DNA from: Sphingomonas liriopis
GTDB lineage: Bacteria > Pseudomonadota > Alphaproteobacteria > Sphingomonadales > Sphingomonadaceae
Length of the DNA stretch: 64,000 bases
NCBI RefSeq assembly: GCF_024211255.1
Contig: NZ_JAMLDY010000005.1
Span: 155,915 to 219,914, forward strand
Direction of reading: 5' to 3'
The notes below the pieces were generated by a model that was not told where the DNA came from, did not search any database, and worked only from the letters and a program-made list of their open reading frames with translations. Position numbers and translations under genes: made by a program. Shown here piece after piece: positions 25,767-33,432 of the stretch; position 1 is the stretch's first letter, and every line of letters begins with the position of its first letter.

Positions 25767-26459
25767 TCACTTCCCCGCCTTGGCGCCTTCTACTGCGGCG
25801 TTGGGGTCGACCGAGGGGGCGCCCGAGGCGGGGGTGCCGGTGTTGCCGAGGTTGTTGGCGGCGTCGGTGTTGGTGACCGAGTCCTTGCCCTCGGGCGCCT
25901 TGCCGACCGCGGGCGCTGCCGCGCCGGCGGCAGGTGCGGCGGGAAGCGGCAGGTTCGAGCCCTGGCTGTTGAGATAGGCGATGACGTTGGCGCGGTCCTG
26001 CGCATTGCCGAGGCCGGCGAAGGTCATCTTGGTGCCGGGCGCGAATTTGCGCGGGGACGTCAGCCACGCGTTCATCTTGTCGAAGTCCCAGTTGCCGCCG
26101 ACCCCCTTCAGCGCGTCGGAGAAGGCGAAGCCGCCCTTGCCCTGGCCGATGCCCTCACCCAGCGTGCCGTACAGATTCGGACCGATGCCGTTGGCGCCGC
26201 CCTGCGTAACGGTGTGGCAGGCGGCGCATTTCTTGAACACCTCGGCGCCCTTGGCGACATCGGCGGTCGGCAGCAACGTAGCGATCGGCACTTCGGCCGC
26301 GCCGCCGGCGGCGCCCTCCGCCTCGACGCCCTCGATCGGATAGCCCATCTTTTCCGGGCGCTCGCTGTGGAAGGCCATGCCGCCGACGATCGAGAGACCG
26401 AGCGCGAGCCCACAGGCTGCCAGCGCCCATCCGGCGATCGTGTTGGTGCGGTTGTCCAT
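25767..26459 (-). CDS. Membrane-anchored cytochrome c
   Basis: Two hundred and thirty residues. An uncleaved N-terminal membrane anchor (about residues 10-30, 'WALAACGLALGLSIVGGMAF') is followed by a class I cytochrome c domain (about 60-170) with the haem site 'KKCAACHT', 'GIGPNLYGTLG' and the axial Met in 'PGTKMTFAG'. A Pro/Ala/Gly-rich tail of about 55 residues closes the protein. It resembles CycM-type cytochromes that pass electrons from bc1 to terminal oxidase. ATG 26459 is preferred over an upstream in-frame codon. Confidence 0.88.
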   Translation of the reverse strand: MDNRTNTIAGWALAACGLALGLSIVGGMAFHSERPEKMGYPIEGVEAEGAAGGAAEVPIATLLPTADVAKGAEVFKKCAACHTVTQGGANGIGPNLYGTLGEGIGQGKGGFAFSDALKGVGGNWDFDKMNAWLTSPRKFAPGTKMTFAGLGNAQDRANVIAYLNSQGSNLPLPAAPAAGAAAPAVGKAPEGKDSVTNTDAANNLGNTGTPASGAPSVDPNAAVEGAKAGK

Positions 26460-26592
26460 CTGCCTAACGCTGCCCCTGTCGTGTCCGGTTATCGTTCGCG
26501 TGATCTCGCGCGGCAAACCCATAGGAAACGGCGCTTGTATCCGCAAGCACGCGCTTGAAGGCATCGCGAAGGCGCTCTACGCCCCCGCGGCC

Positions 26593-27483
26593 ATGGAAAC
26601 CTATGCCGCCCCCGCCCGTCCGATCGTCGCCGCGATGACCGCCGCCGCCGCCGCCGAGCCGGGCCGCGCCGTCGCATTCCAGGGCGCGCCGGGCGCGAAC
26701 AGCCATGTCGCGGTGAGTGAGGCGTTCCCCGACGGCCTGCCCCTGCCGTGCTTTTCGTTCGAGGATGCGATCGACGCGGTGCGCGACGGGCGCGCCGATT
26801 GCGCGGTGATCCCGATCGAAAATTCGCTCCATGGCCGCGTCGCCGACATCCATTTCCTGCTGCCGGAATCGGGGCTGGTCATCACCGGCGAGCATTTCCT
26901 GTCGATCCGCCACGCGCTGATGGGCACCGGCACCCGCGACGAGGTGCGCGAGGCGATGAGCCATCCGCAGGCGATCGGCCAGTGCCGCCACTGGCTGAAA
27001 GCGCATGGCATCCGTCAGGCCGCCTATCCCGACACCGCCGGCGCTGCCGCTTACGTCGCGGAACTGGGCGACCCGGCGGTCGCCGCGCTCGCCCCGCCGG
27101 GCGCGGCGGCGATCTACGGCCTCAACCTGCTGGGCGTCGACATCGCCGATGCCGACCACAATACCACGCGCTTCGTCGTACTGGCGCGCGGCGACAAGCC
27201 GGCGGTCGGCGATGGCCCGTGGATGACGACGCTGATCTTCGAGGTGAAGAACGTGCCCGCCGCGCTCTACAAGGCGATGGGCGGGTTCGCGACCAACGGC
27301 GTCAACATGACCAAGCTGGAAAGCTACCAGCGTGGCGGCCAGTTCGTCGCGACCGAATTCTTCGCCGATATCGAGGGCAAGCCCGGCGATGCCGCGGTCG
27401 ACCGTGCGCTGGAGGAGCTGGGCTTCCATTCGAAATGGGTACGCGTGCTCGGCACGTATCGCCGCGCCCGCGAGCGGGGGTGA
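26593..27483 (+). CDS. pheA: Prephenate dehydratase
   Basis: Converts prephenate to phenylpyruvate in phenylalanine synthesis, 296 residues. 'VAFQGAPGANSHVAVSEAFP' opens the catalytic domain; 'CAVIPIENSLHGRVADIHFLL' and the catalytic 'NTTRFVVLAR' follow. The last 80 residues form the ACT regulatory domain with 'NGVNMTKLESYQ', the phenylalanine feedback site. No chorismate mutase is fused. Divergent from the cytochrome c gene. Confidence 0.93.
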   Translation: METYAAPARPIVAAMTAAAAAEPGRAVAFQGAPGANSHVAVSEAFPDGLPLPCFSFEDAIDAVRDGRADCAVIPIENSLHGRVADIHFLLPESGLVITGEHFLSIRHALMGTGTRDEVREAMSHPQAIGQCRHWLKAHGIRQAAYPDTAGAAAYVAELGDPAVAALAPPGAAAIYGLNLLGVDIADADHNTTRFVVLARGDKPAVGDGPWMTTLIFEVKNVPAALYKAMGGFATNGVNMTKLESYQRGGQFVATEFFADIEGKPGDAAVDRALEELGFHSKWVRVLGTYRRARERG

Positions 27484-27528
27484 GGCAAGACCGCTCACCC
27501 TCACCCTTCCGGCGCTTCGCGCCTCCCT

Positions 27529-27549
27529 CCCTCTCCCGCCGGGAGAGGG
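27529..27549. repeat. Short ccctctccc palindrome between convergent genes
   Basis: Perfect hairpin ccctctcccg/cgggagaggg one base apart. It shares its outer bases with the repeats bordering the DUF559 gene and lies between pheA and the TonB-like gene, where it may end both transcripts. Confidence 0.65.
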
Positions 27550-27559
27550 AAAAGACGCC

Positions 27560-28333
27560 CTAGCCGCCGCGTTCGACGATGTCGTAGCGGATGCGGACCC
27601 AGGCGCCGATCTGCGGCTTGCCGTTGATCCGCGGCGGGCGGATCTTGAACTGCCACGCCGCCTCGCGCACCGCGCGCGCCAGCCCCAGGCCGGGGCGCGA
27701 ATCGCCCAATTGGACGCAATCCTCGACCCGGTAGTTGGGCGCGGTGCGGCAGGCGATCTCCGCCCACGATCCCGCGGGCACGTCGCGCTGCGGCATATAG
27801 GGGGTCAGCTGCGACTGCGCCGGGCGGACGTACCATTCGGCGGCATAGAGCCGCTGGCCACCAGGGCCGACGCCCGCCGCCGCGCTGGTTTCGCCGGCGT
27901 CGCCGTCACCCTGCCCGTCCGCCGCCGCGACCTGCTGCCCGGCGCTGCCGCCCGACTTGCGCGAGGGCATCTTGCCGACGTCTGAGGCGGCGAAGTCGTT
28001 GCGGCTGAGCACGAGATAGCCGGGGAACGGCGTATCGACCGGCGGCGGCACCGAGGCATCGACCGCCGGGGCCCGCGGCGCGGCGGGGGGTTCGGGGGCG
28101 GTGCGGCGGCTCTTCTGCGCGGCGCGCGCGGGCGCCTTCGCGCTTTTGGTGGCGGTCGCATCGTTGTCGCCAACGGGCAGCATATTGACGGTGAGCGAGC
28201 GGCCCGGCTCCTTGTTGGTATCGAAGACCGGGGCCAGCGTCAGCAGCAGCCAGACGATGAGCAGGTGCGCGGCGATCGTCAGCGCCAGCGACATGGCCCG
28301 GCGACGGTCCGACGAAGGCTGATAGGACCGCAT
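27560..28333 (-). CDS. TonB-like periplasmic protein
   Basis: Two hundred and fifty-seven residues: a short cytoplasmic start, one membrane segment at about 14-35 ('LALTIAAHLLIVWLLLTLAPVF'), a Pro/Ala-rich and polar stretch to about 165, and a C-terminal domain ending 'AAWQFKIRPPRINGKPQIGAWVRIRYDI' that matches the beta-strand core of TonB C-termini. True TonB would energise outer-membrane receptors through ExbB-ExbD, but no such genes are adjacent. It could be a divergent TonB or another envelope-spanning linker. Confidence 0.65.
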   Translation of the reverse strand: MRSYQPSSDRRRAMSLALTIAAHLLIVWLLLTLAPVFDTNKEPGRSLTVNMLPVGDNDATATKSAKAPARAAQKSRRTAPEPPAAPRAPAVDASVPPPVDTPFPGYLVLSRNDFAASDVGKMPSRKSGGSAGQQVAAADGQGDGDAGETSAAAGVGPGGQRLYAAEWYVRPAQSQLTPYMPQRDVPAGSWAEIACRTAPNYRVEDCVQLGDSRPGLGLARAVREAAWQFKIRPPRINGKPQIGAWVRIRYDIVERGG

Positions 28334-28422
28334 TAAGCGCTGCGCCTAGCGCGCGGCGGTCATCGCCGCAACCGCTTCGCGCGTGCCTTTCGCCCGCCAC
28401 CTTTGCCGGCCAGTCCAGCGGG

Positions 28423-29112
28423 ATGGACGCAGCGCCCGAACCGATCCGAATCGCGATCTACGACCTCGACCGGACGATCACGCGGGCGCCGACGTGGACG
28501 CCGTTCCTGCTCCATGCGGTGCTGCGACATGCGCCGTGGCGGCTGGCGCTGCTGCCGGTGGTGCTGGCGGCGGCGGGGCTGCGCGGCGTCGGCCTGATCC
28601 ATCGCGACCGGTTGAAGCAGGTGATGCACCGCGCCGCGCTCGGCACGCTGACGCCGGCGCGGGCGGAGGCGCTGGCGGCGGAGTGGCTCGCGCGGTTCGG
28701 GCCGGCGCAGATCCGGCCGGCGGCGCGGGCGCAGATCGCCGCGGATCGCGCCGCGGGCTACGGAATCGTGATCGCGACCGCAGCCTATGCCTTTTACGCC
28801 GAGGGGGTCGCGCGGGAGGTGGGCGCCGATGCGCTGATCGCGACGCGCACCGCGTTGGGGGCGGACGGTGCGTTGCTGCCGCGGATCGAGGGCGGCAATT
28901 GCTATGGCCCCGCCAAGCTGGCGATGATCGAGGCGTGGCTGGCGGATCGGGGCATCGCGCGGTCGGCGGCGACGGTGCGCTTCTATTCCGATCATGTGTC
29001 GGACGTGCCGACGTTCGAATGGGCGGACGAGCCCGTGGTGGTCAGCCCGCATGCGGCGCTGGCGCGGGTCGCGGCGGCGCGGGGCTGGCGGCAGGTCGAC
29101 TGGGATGCCTGA
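28423..29112 (+). CDS. HAD-IB family phosphatase
   Basis: Two hundred and twenty-nine residues. The nucleophile motif 'IYDLDRTIT' lies at about residues 12-20; 'IVIATAAYAFYAEGVA' is motif II, and 'FYSDHVSDVPTFEWAD' carries the acidic motif IV. The helical cap between them is of the IB type shared by phosphoserine phosphatase and PgpC-like phosphatidylglycerophosphate phosphatases. It faces the end of a lipid-headgroup-like cluster on the opposite strand, which makes a lipid phosphate substrate attractive but unproven. Confidence 0.82.
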   Translation: MDAAPEPIRIAIYDLDRTITRAPTWTPFLLHAVLRHAPWRLALLPVVLAAAGLRGVGLIHRDRLKQVMHRAALGTLTPARAEALAAEWLARFGPAQIRPAARAQIAADRAAGYGIVIATAAYAFYAEGVAREVGADALIATRTALGADGALLPRIEGGNCYGPAKLAMIEAWLADRGIARSAATVRFYSDHVSDVPTFEWADEPVVVSPHAALARVAAARGWRQVDWDA

Positions 29113-29290
29113 CGCCGCCCCCAACCTGGACAAGTTGGACACCTTGGCGAAAACAATCGTCTTCGATCGTTTCGAATTTACACAGGTTGAAAGAGCGTTG
29201 GATCGGTCTTGCAGATAGCAGGTGCCGGGTCCGTAGGACAGCCGTGCGCTCATCCTCGTTGTTCTTCAGCGTATTACGACGATCGCGATC

Positions 29291-30037
29291 CTATTGTGCG
29301 TCGGCGAGGAGCGAACGGACAAGGTCGAGGTCGGCGGGTTTGTCGACATCGACCGCCGCCAGCCCATGCCGCGCCGAGACCACCGCGGCACGCACCCCCG
29401 CGACCGCGCCGAGCCGCGCCACCGCCTCGGCGAGCGTCAGCCGGCCCAGCGCGTAGCGAGCGAGCGTGGCGATCCCCAGCCGGCGGACGATCCGCCACGG
29501 TCGCTTGCGGTTCGCCTCGACCGACATCCAGAGCTCGACCGCGGCGCGCGCCTGCGGGGTGCGGCACAGGAACAGGTTGCATCCCGACCAGCCGCCATCG
29601 GCGAAGCGCAGCCAGGTGCGCCGCGTCGGCGGCGCGTCGCGCTCGACGAGGCTGCGGTGTGCGAGCAGCGCGGCGACATCGGCGTCCGCGGGCGCATCGG
29701 TCAGGAAATCGCGCACCCATTCAGGGCGGAGCAGCGCATGGTCGGCGGTGGTGACGAGCAGCGGCGCGCCCAGCGCCTGCAGGCCGTGCAGCGTGCTGAG
29801 GCTGGGGCCGCCCGCCGCGTCGAGCGGTTCGGCGCCGAGCCGCAGCGCCTCGGCACGCACCGCGGGCGCGTTGGCGGAGACGGCGATGCGATCGATCCCG
29901 GCCTCCCGCAGCGCGATAACGACGCGTTCCAGCATCGTCGCCTCGCCGAAGCGGATCAGCGCCTTGTCCGACACGCCGGCATAATCCGCGACCGGATCGG
30001 CGCCGCCGCGCGATCCGGCGAGGATCAGCGCATTCAT
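29291..30037 (-). CDS. MobA-like nucleotidyltransferase
   Basis: Two hundred and forty-eight residues starting 'MNALILAGSRGGADPVADYAG', a GT-A nucleotide-binding start with the 'LAGSRG' loop followed by 'DKALIRFGEATMLERVVIAL'. The family transfers CMP, GMP or other NMP groups to phosphorylated sugars or polyols. A metal-binding Asp is plausible in 'LVTTADHALL'. The ATG overlaps the stop of the upstream Tam41-like gene (ATGA). Last gene of the minus-strand lipid cluster; a role in making a CDP-activated headgroup is inferred. Confidence 0.75.
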   Translation of the reverse strand: MNALILAGSRGGADPVADYAGVSDKALIRFGEATMLERVVIALREAGIDRIAVSANAPAVRAEALRLGAEPLDAAGGPSLSTLHGLQALGAPLLVTTADHALLRPEWVRDFLTDAPADADVAALLAHRSLVERDAPPTRRTWLRFADGGWSGCNLFLCRTPQARAAVELWMSVEANRKRPWRIVRRLGIATLARYALGRLTLAEAVARLGAVAGVRAAVVSARHGLAAVDVDKPADLDLVRSLLADAQ

Positions 30038-30948
30038 GCGCTGCGGGCGTGCCAGACCCGCCACATCACCCCCGGCGCGGCGAGGATCGGATGGCGTTCG
30101 CGCCACGGCGTCAGCGGCAGCGCGACGCCGGTGTGGCGCTGCAGCTTCCACAGGCCGTAGCGGGCGGCGCCGTCGAAGGTGAAGGCGGCCTTCACCAGCC
30201 GCGCGCCGTTGAGCCACTTGCCCATCCGCTGCCGCTGCCACCATGCCGCGACCGTCGCGCGGGTGTCGCGTTCGTCGAGCAGCGGCGCGATCTCGCCACC
30301 GCGGCGCTGGTGGCCGATCCCCGCCCCCTGCCACGCGAGCGGCAGCAGCGCATCGAACCGTTCGGGGGCATGGGCAAGGATCTCCGCCTCGCGCCCCGGC
30401 GCCTCGACGCGCAGTTCGGCGGCATAGGTCTGGCGGAACAGCGCCAGCCAGAAATCGCGCGGCGCACCATGGCGCGGGCCGAGCACTGCGGCGAAGCGCG
30501 CGGCGGTGGCGGCGGCACAGGCGACCGCACGGACCACGCGCGCGCCGATGACCGGATCGGCGGTCCACACCAAGGCGGCGGGCTGGGCGAAGCGCGTCCA
30601 CACCGTCGTGTCGATCGTCCGCCCCTCGGCGGCGCGGCAGAAGGTGTCGAGCGGCATCGTCGCGACCTTGGCACGGATCGTCCGGCGGCCGAACACGATC
30701 TCGTGAAAGCTGACGTCGGGCCATAGCGTCCGCGTCGCCAACGCCTTGATTCCGAAGCCTTTGGGGGACGGCGTCAACACGTAGAAGTCGAGCACGCCGT
30801 CGAGGTCGCCGGTGCGCAGCACCGATCCGTAGAACAGCACCGCGACGCCGCCGAGCCGGCGCGTCACCTCGCGCGCGGCGGCGGCGATCGCCGCCGCGAC
30901 GGGGGTGTCGAGTTCGTCGGCGACGAACGAGAGCAGCGTCTGCGTCAC
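30034..30948 (-). CDS. Tam41/Mmp37-like nucleotidyltransferase (possible CDP-lipid synthase)
   Basis: Three hundred and four residues from GTG 30948. Residues 36-58 ('AVLFYGSVLRTGDLDGVLDFYVL') carry the Gly-Ser and Asp pattern of polymerase-beta-like nucleotidyltransferases in the form seen in mitochondrial Tam41, which makes CDP-diacylglycerol from phosphatidate. Order and spacing of later blocks also follow Tam41: 'VFGRRTIRAKVATM', 'VWTRFAQPAALVW', then a long helical C-terminus. The next gene upstream is a lipid kinase, which would supply the phosphorylated lipid. Assignment is by eye and needs a profile search. Confidence 0.6.
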   Translation of the reverse strand: MTQTLLSFVADELDTPVAAAIAAAAREVTRRLGGVAVLFYGSVLRTGDLDGVLDFYVLTPSPKGFGIKALATRTLWPDVSFHEIVFGRRTIRAKVATMPLDTFCRAAEGRTIDTTVWTRFAQPAALVWTADPVIGARVVRAVACAAATAARFAAVLGPRHGAPRDFWLALFRQTYAAELRVEAPGREAEILAHAPERFDALLPLAWQGAGIGHQRRGGEIAPLLDERDTRATVAAWWQRQRMGKWLNGARLVKAAFTFDGAARYGLWKLQRHTGVALPLTPWRERHPILAAPGVMWRVWHARSA

Positions 30949-31994
30949 GGCGCGGCGAAGGCGATCGGTTCGCCGGTGCGGATGGTCAGGTCGCCGCCGT
31001 CATAGAGTTCGCCGTCGAGGATGAAGCCTTCGTCGCATTGCAGGCGGACGCTGCGCGGGTCGGAGCGCGCGAAGCCCGCCGCGACCGCGGGGCTGCCCGC
31101 GGTGCCGGTCAGGATCGGTGCCAGCATGCGGATCAGATGGCGCGGCGGCGCGTCGACGGTCAGCAGCTTGAGCCCGGCGCGCGGGGTCCCGAAAGGCTTG
31201 AGGCCGAGCGGCATCCGCTCCAGCGTCGAGGCGAGCAGCAGGTACAGGCGGCGTTGCACCGCCGCGTCGCCCTCGGCCTGCATATGAAACGCCGTGCCGC
31301 GGCACCAGGGGTTGGCGGGGCCGGCGAACAGCGTCTGGGCGATGCTCCAGCCAAGCGACAGCGCGACCGCGATGCCGTCGAACGCGCCGGCGCGATGCGT
31401 GGTCTGCGCGAGTTCGGTGGCACGGACGAAATTGCCCATGCCGAGCAGGAAGCCGCGCGCGTCGGGGCGGTCGGCATCGCCGCGCAGCACCTCGATCGGC
31501 GCGCGGCGGACGAAGCGGCCGGCACGCGCCGCGGCGATCGCGTCGCGCACGCTCCAGTCGTCGGGGATGCCGAGGTCGAGCGCCAGCGCGTTGGTCTTGC
31601 CCGACGGGATGATCGCCATCGCCGGCAGCGTGTCGAACACGCGCCCCGCCGCGGTCAGCACGTCGCGCAGCGTGCCGTCGCCGCCGTTGACGACGAGCAG
31701 CCCGACACGGCGCGCCGCATAATCGCGCAGCGTCGCCTCCAGCGCGGCGAACGTCTCGGGCGCGTCGTAGAGGACGTCGGGCCAGTGATCGAGCCGCATG
31801 CCGTGCTTGCGGTTGCGGTGGCTGCGGCCGTTGGCGATCACGCCGGCGAGCAGCGGCGCGGCGACGCGCGCCGGCGTACGCACCCGCGGCGCGGGCAGGC
31901 CGCCGAAGCCCTGCGTCCGCCGTGCCAGCGCGGTGCCGGCCCCGGCAGGCGAAAATCGTTCAAACCGTGTGGCCAAAGCCAGCCCTTCCGTCAT
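30945..31994 (-). CDS. Diacylglycerol/sphingosine-type lipid kinase
   Basis: Three hundred and forty-nine residues. The nucleotide-binding 'VNGGDGTLRDVL' at about 102-113, 'IIPSGKTNALALDLG' in place of the usual GTAND motif, and the C-terminal 'FILDGELYDGG' are the three landmarks of the DAGK catalytic family. About 50 N-terminal residues precede the first strand ('GVIANGRSHRNRKHG'). Substrates in the family include diacylglycerol, ceramide and sphingosine; ceramide is plausible in a sphingolipid-making sphingomonad. The stop overlaps the GTG of the Tam41-like gene. Confidence 0.82.
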   Translation of the reverse strand: MTEGLALATRFERFSPAGAGTALARRTQGFGGLPAPRVRTPARVAAPLLAGVIANGRSHRNRKHGMRLDHWPDVLYDAPETFAALEATLRDYAARRVGLLVVNGGDGTLRDVLTAAGRVFDTLPAMAIIPSGKTNALALDLGIPDDWSVRDAIAAARAGRFVRRAPIEVLRGDADRPDARGFLLGMGNFVRATELAQTTHRAGAFDGIAVALSLGWSIAQTLFAGPANPWCRGTAFHMQAEGDAAVQRRLYLLLASTLERMPLGLKPFGTPRAGLKLLTVDAPPRHLIRMLAPILTGTAGSPAVAAGFARSDPRSVRLQCDEGFILDGELYDGGDLTIRTGEPIAFAAP

Positions 31995-32072
31995 CAGCTC
32001 GTCATCGAACTGACATCGAAACGAAATGGACAGGATTCCGGTCCAAACCGCCGGGCACTTTTTTCGTGGGGG

Positions 32073-33428
32073 TCAGGCGGGCCGCACGGGCTCCCGCCGT
32101 ACCAACGCATAAGTGGCGAAACCAAGCAGCCCGGCGACGACCAGCGCGTTGACCAGCACCGCGATCGATACGCCGATCACCTCGAGCAGCGGGCTGAGCC
32201 AGAAGGCGACGGCGAACAGCGCGACGATGCCGACGACGCGCGCGACGAAGGTCGCGCCGATGCGGTTGGCGGCGAGCAGCAGCGGTTCGAACCCCGCGGT
32301 GACGAGGTCGATGCACCCCGCCGCCGCCAGCCAGAGGAGGATCGAATAGGCGGGGCCGAAGTCCTTGCCGCCCATCAGCGTCAGGATCGGATGACCGAAC
32401 AGGACGACGATCAGGAAGGCGAAGGCGGCGACGACGCTGGCCATCAGGAACGAACGCAGGATCATCGCGCGCACTTGCGCCAGACCGCCGGCGGCGACCG
32501 CGCGGACGATCTCCGGAAACGCCGCGCGGGCGAGCAGCTGCGACACCTTGGTCAGCGCCAGCGCCAGTTGCAGCGCGAGGCGGAAGGCGCCCGCCGACGC
32601 GGTGCCGACGGTACCGCCGACGAGCAGCAGCGGGATCTGCTTGCTCGACAGGCCGAGCGACGAACTGGCGTTGGTGGCGAGCGCGAAGCGGACGATACCG
32701 GGGTGATCGGCGACGACGTCGCGGACGCCGACACCGCGCGCGAACAGCAGGCGCAAGTCGCCGGTGCGCGCCAGCGCCGCCCAATAGGCCGCGGCGGTCA
32801 GCACCTCGGCAAGGCCCCAGGCGATCAGGAAGCCGGTGACGCTGGGCAGCAGCACCGCGGCGGTGACCGCGCCGACCAGCCGCATCACCGGCGTGACGCT
32901 GTCGGCGGCGGCGGCGATCGAGAAGCGGTCGCGCAGCCGCAGGATGCCGAGCGGGGTCGAGCGGATCGACAGCAATTGCGCGAGCGTGAAGATCATCGTC
33001 GCGCGGGTGTGCACCGAGCGCACGCCCAATGCCTCGCCCCACGTATAGATGACGACCGCGGCGAGGATCACGCCGAGGCACGCGCTGCCGAGGTCGAGCA
33101 GTCCGCAGGCGCGGAACAGCCGGGCGAGCCGCGCCTCGCCGTCGGCACCGACGTGGCCATTGGGGCCGGCGGGGCCGGCGGGGCCGGCGGGGCCGGTGCC
33201 GTAGCGCACGATGATCTGCCACGTCTGGAAGCCGACGATCGTCGCCAGCGCCTGTCCCGCGCCGGTGATGAGCGCGAAGCGGCCGAAGCCGCTGACCCCC
33301 AGCGTGCGCGTGACGATGGCCAGATAGACGAGGCTGAGCACCGCGAGCACGCCGCGACTGGCCAGCATCCAGCCGAGGTTGCGCGCGATCGCCCGCATCG
33401 GGCCGCCACCGGCGGTCGCGGTGGTCAT
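32073..33428 (-). CDS. Polysaccharide-type flippase (MOP superfamily)
   Basis: Four hundred and fifty-one residues with about twelve hydrophobic segments and the MOP/Wzx-like start 'RNLGWMLASRGVLAVLSLVYLAIVTRTLGVSGFGRFALI'. Such proteins flip lipid-linked sugars or phospholipid-like intermediates across the inner membrane. Residues 78-91 are an unusual collagen-like run ('TGPAGPAGPAGPNG') encoded by a tandem 9-base repeat. Four bases downstream of the CDP-alcohol transferase gene, so co-transcribed with it. Confidence 0.82.
   Translation of the reverse strand: MTTATAGGGPMRAIARNLGWMLASRGVLAVLSLVYLAIVTRTLGVSGFGRFALITGAGQALATIVGFQTWQIIVRYGTGPAGPAGPAGPNGHVGADGEARLARLFRACGLLDLGSACLGVILAAVVIYTWGEALGVRSVHTRATMIFTLAQLLSIRSTPLGILRLRDRFSIAAAADSVTPVMRLVGAVTAAVLLPSVTGFLIAWGLAEVLTAAAYWAALARTGDLRLLFARGVGVRDVVADHPGIVRFALATNASSSLGLSSKQIPLLLVGGTVGTASAGAFRLALQLALALTKVSQLLARAAFPEIVRAVAAGGLAQVRAMILRSFLMASVVAAFAFLIVVLFGHPILTLMGGKDFGPAYSILLWLAAAGCIDLVTAGFEPLLLAANRIGATFVARVVGIVALFAVAFWLSPLLEVIGVSIAVLVNALVVAGLLGFATYALVRREPVRPA
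33162..33197. repeat. Tandem 9-base repeat encoding Gly-Pro-Ala units in the flippase
   Basis: Four copies of ggggccggc (the last varying) read in frame as Gly-Pro-Ala triplets. The unit is a multiple of three, so copy changes would alter protein length without a frameshift. Confidence 0.8.
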
Positions 33429-33432
33429 CGCC

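Noticed and set aside
33162..33197. Possible CRISPR-like repeat array
   Set aside because: Units are only 9 bases, contiguous, with no spacers, and are translated in frame.
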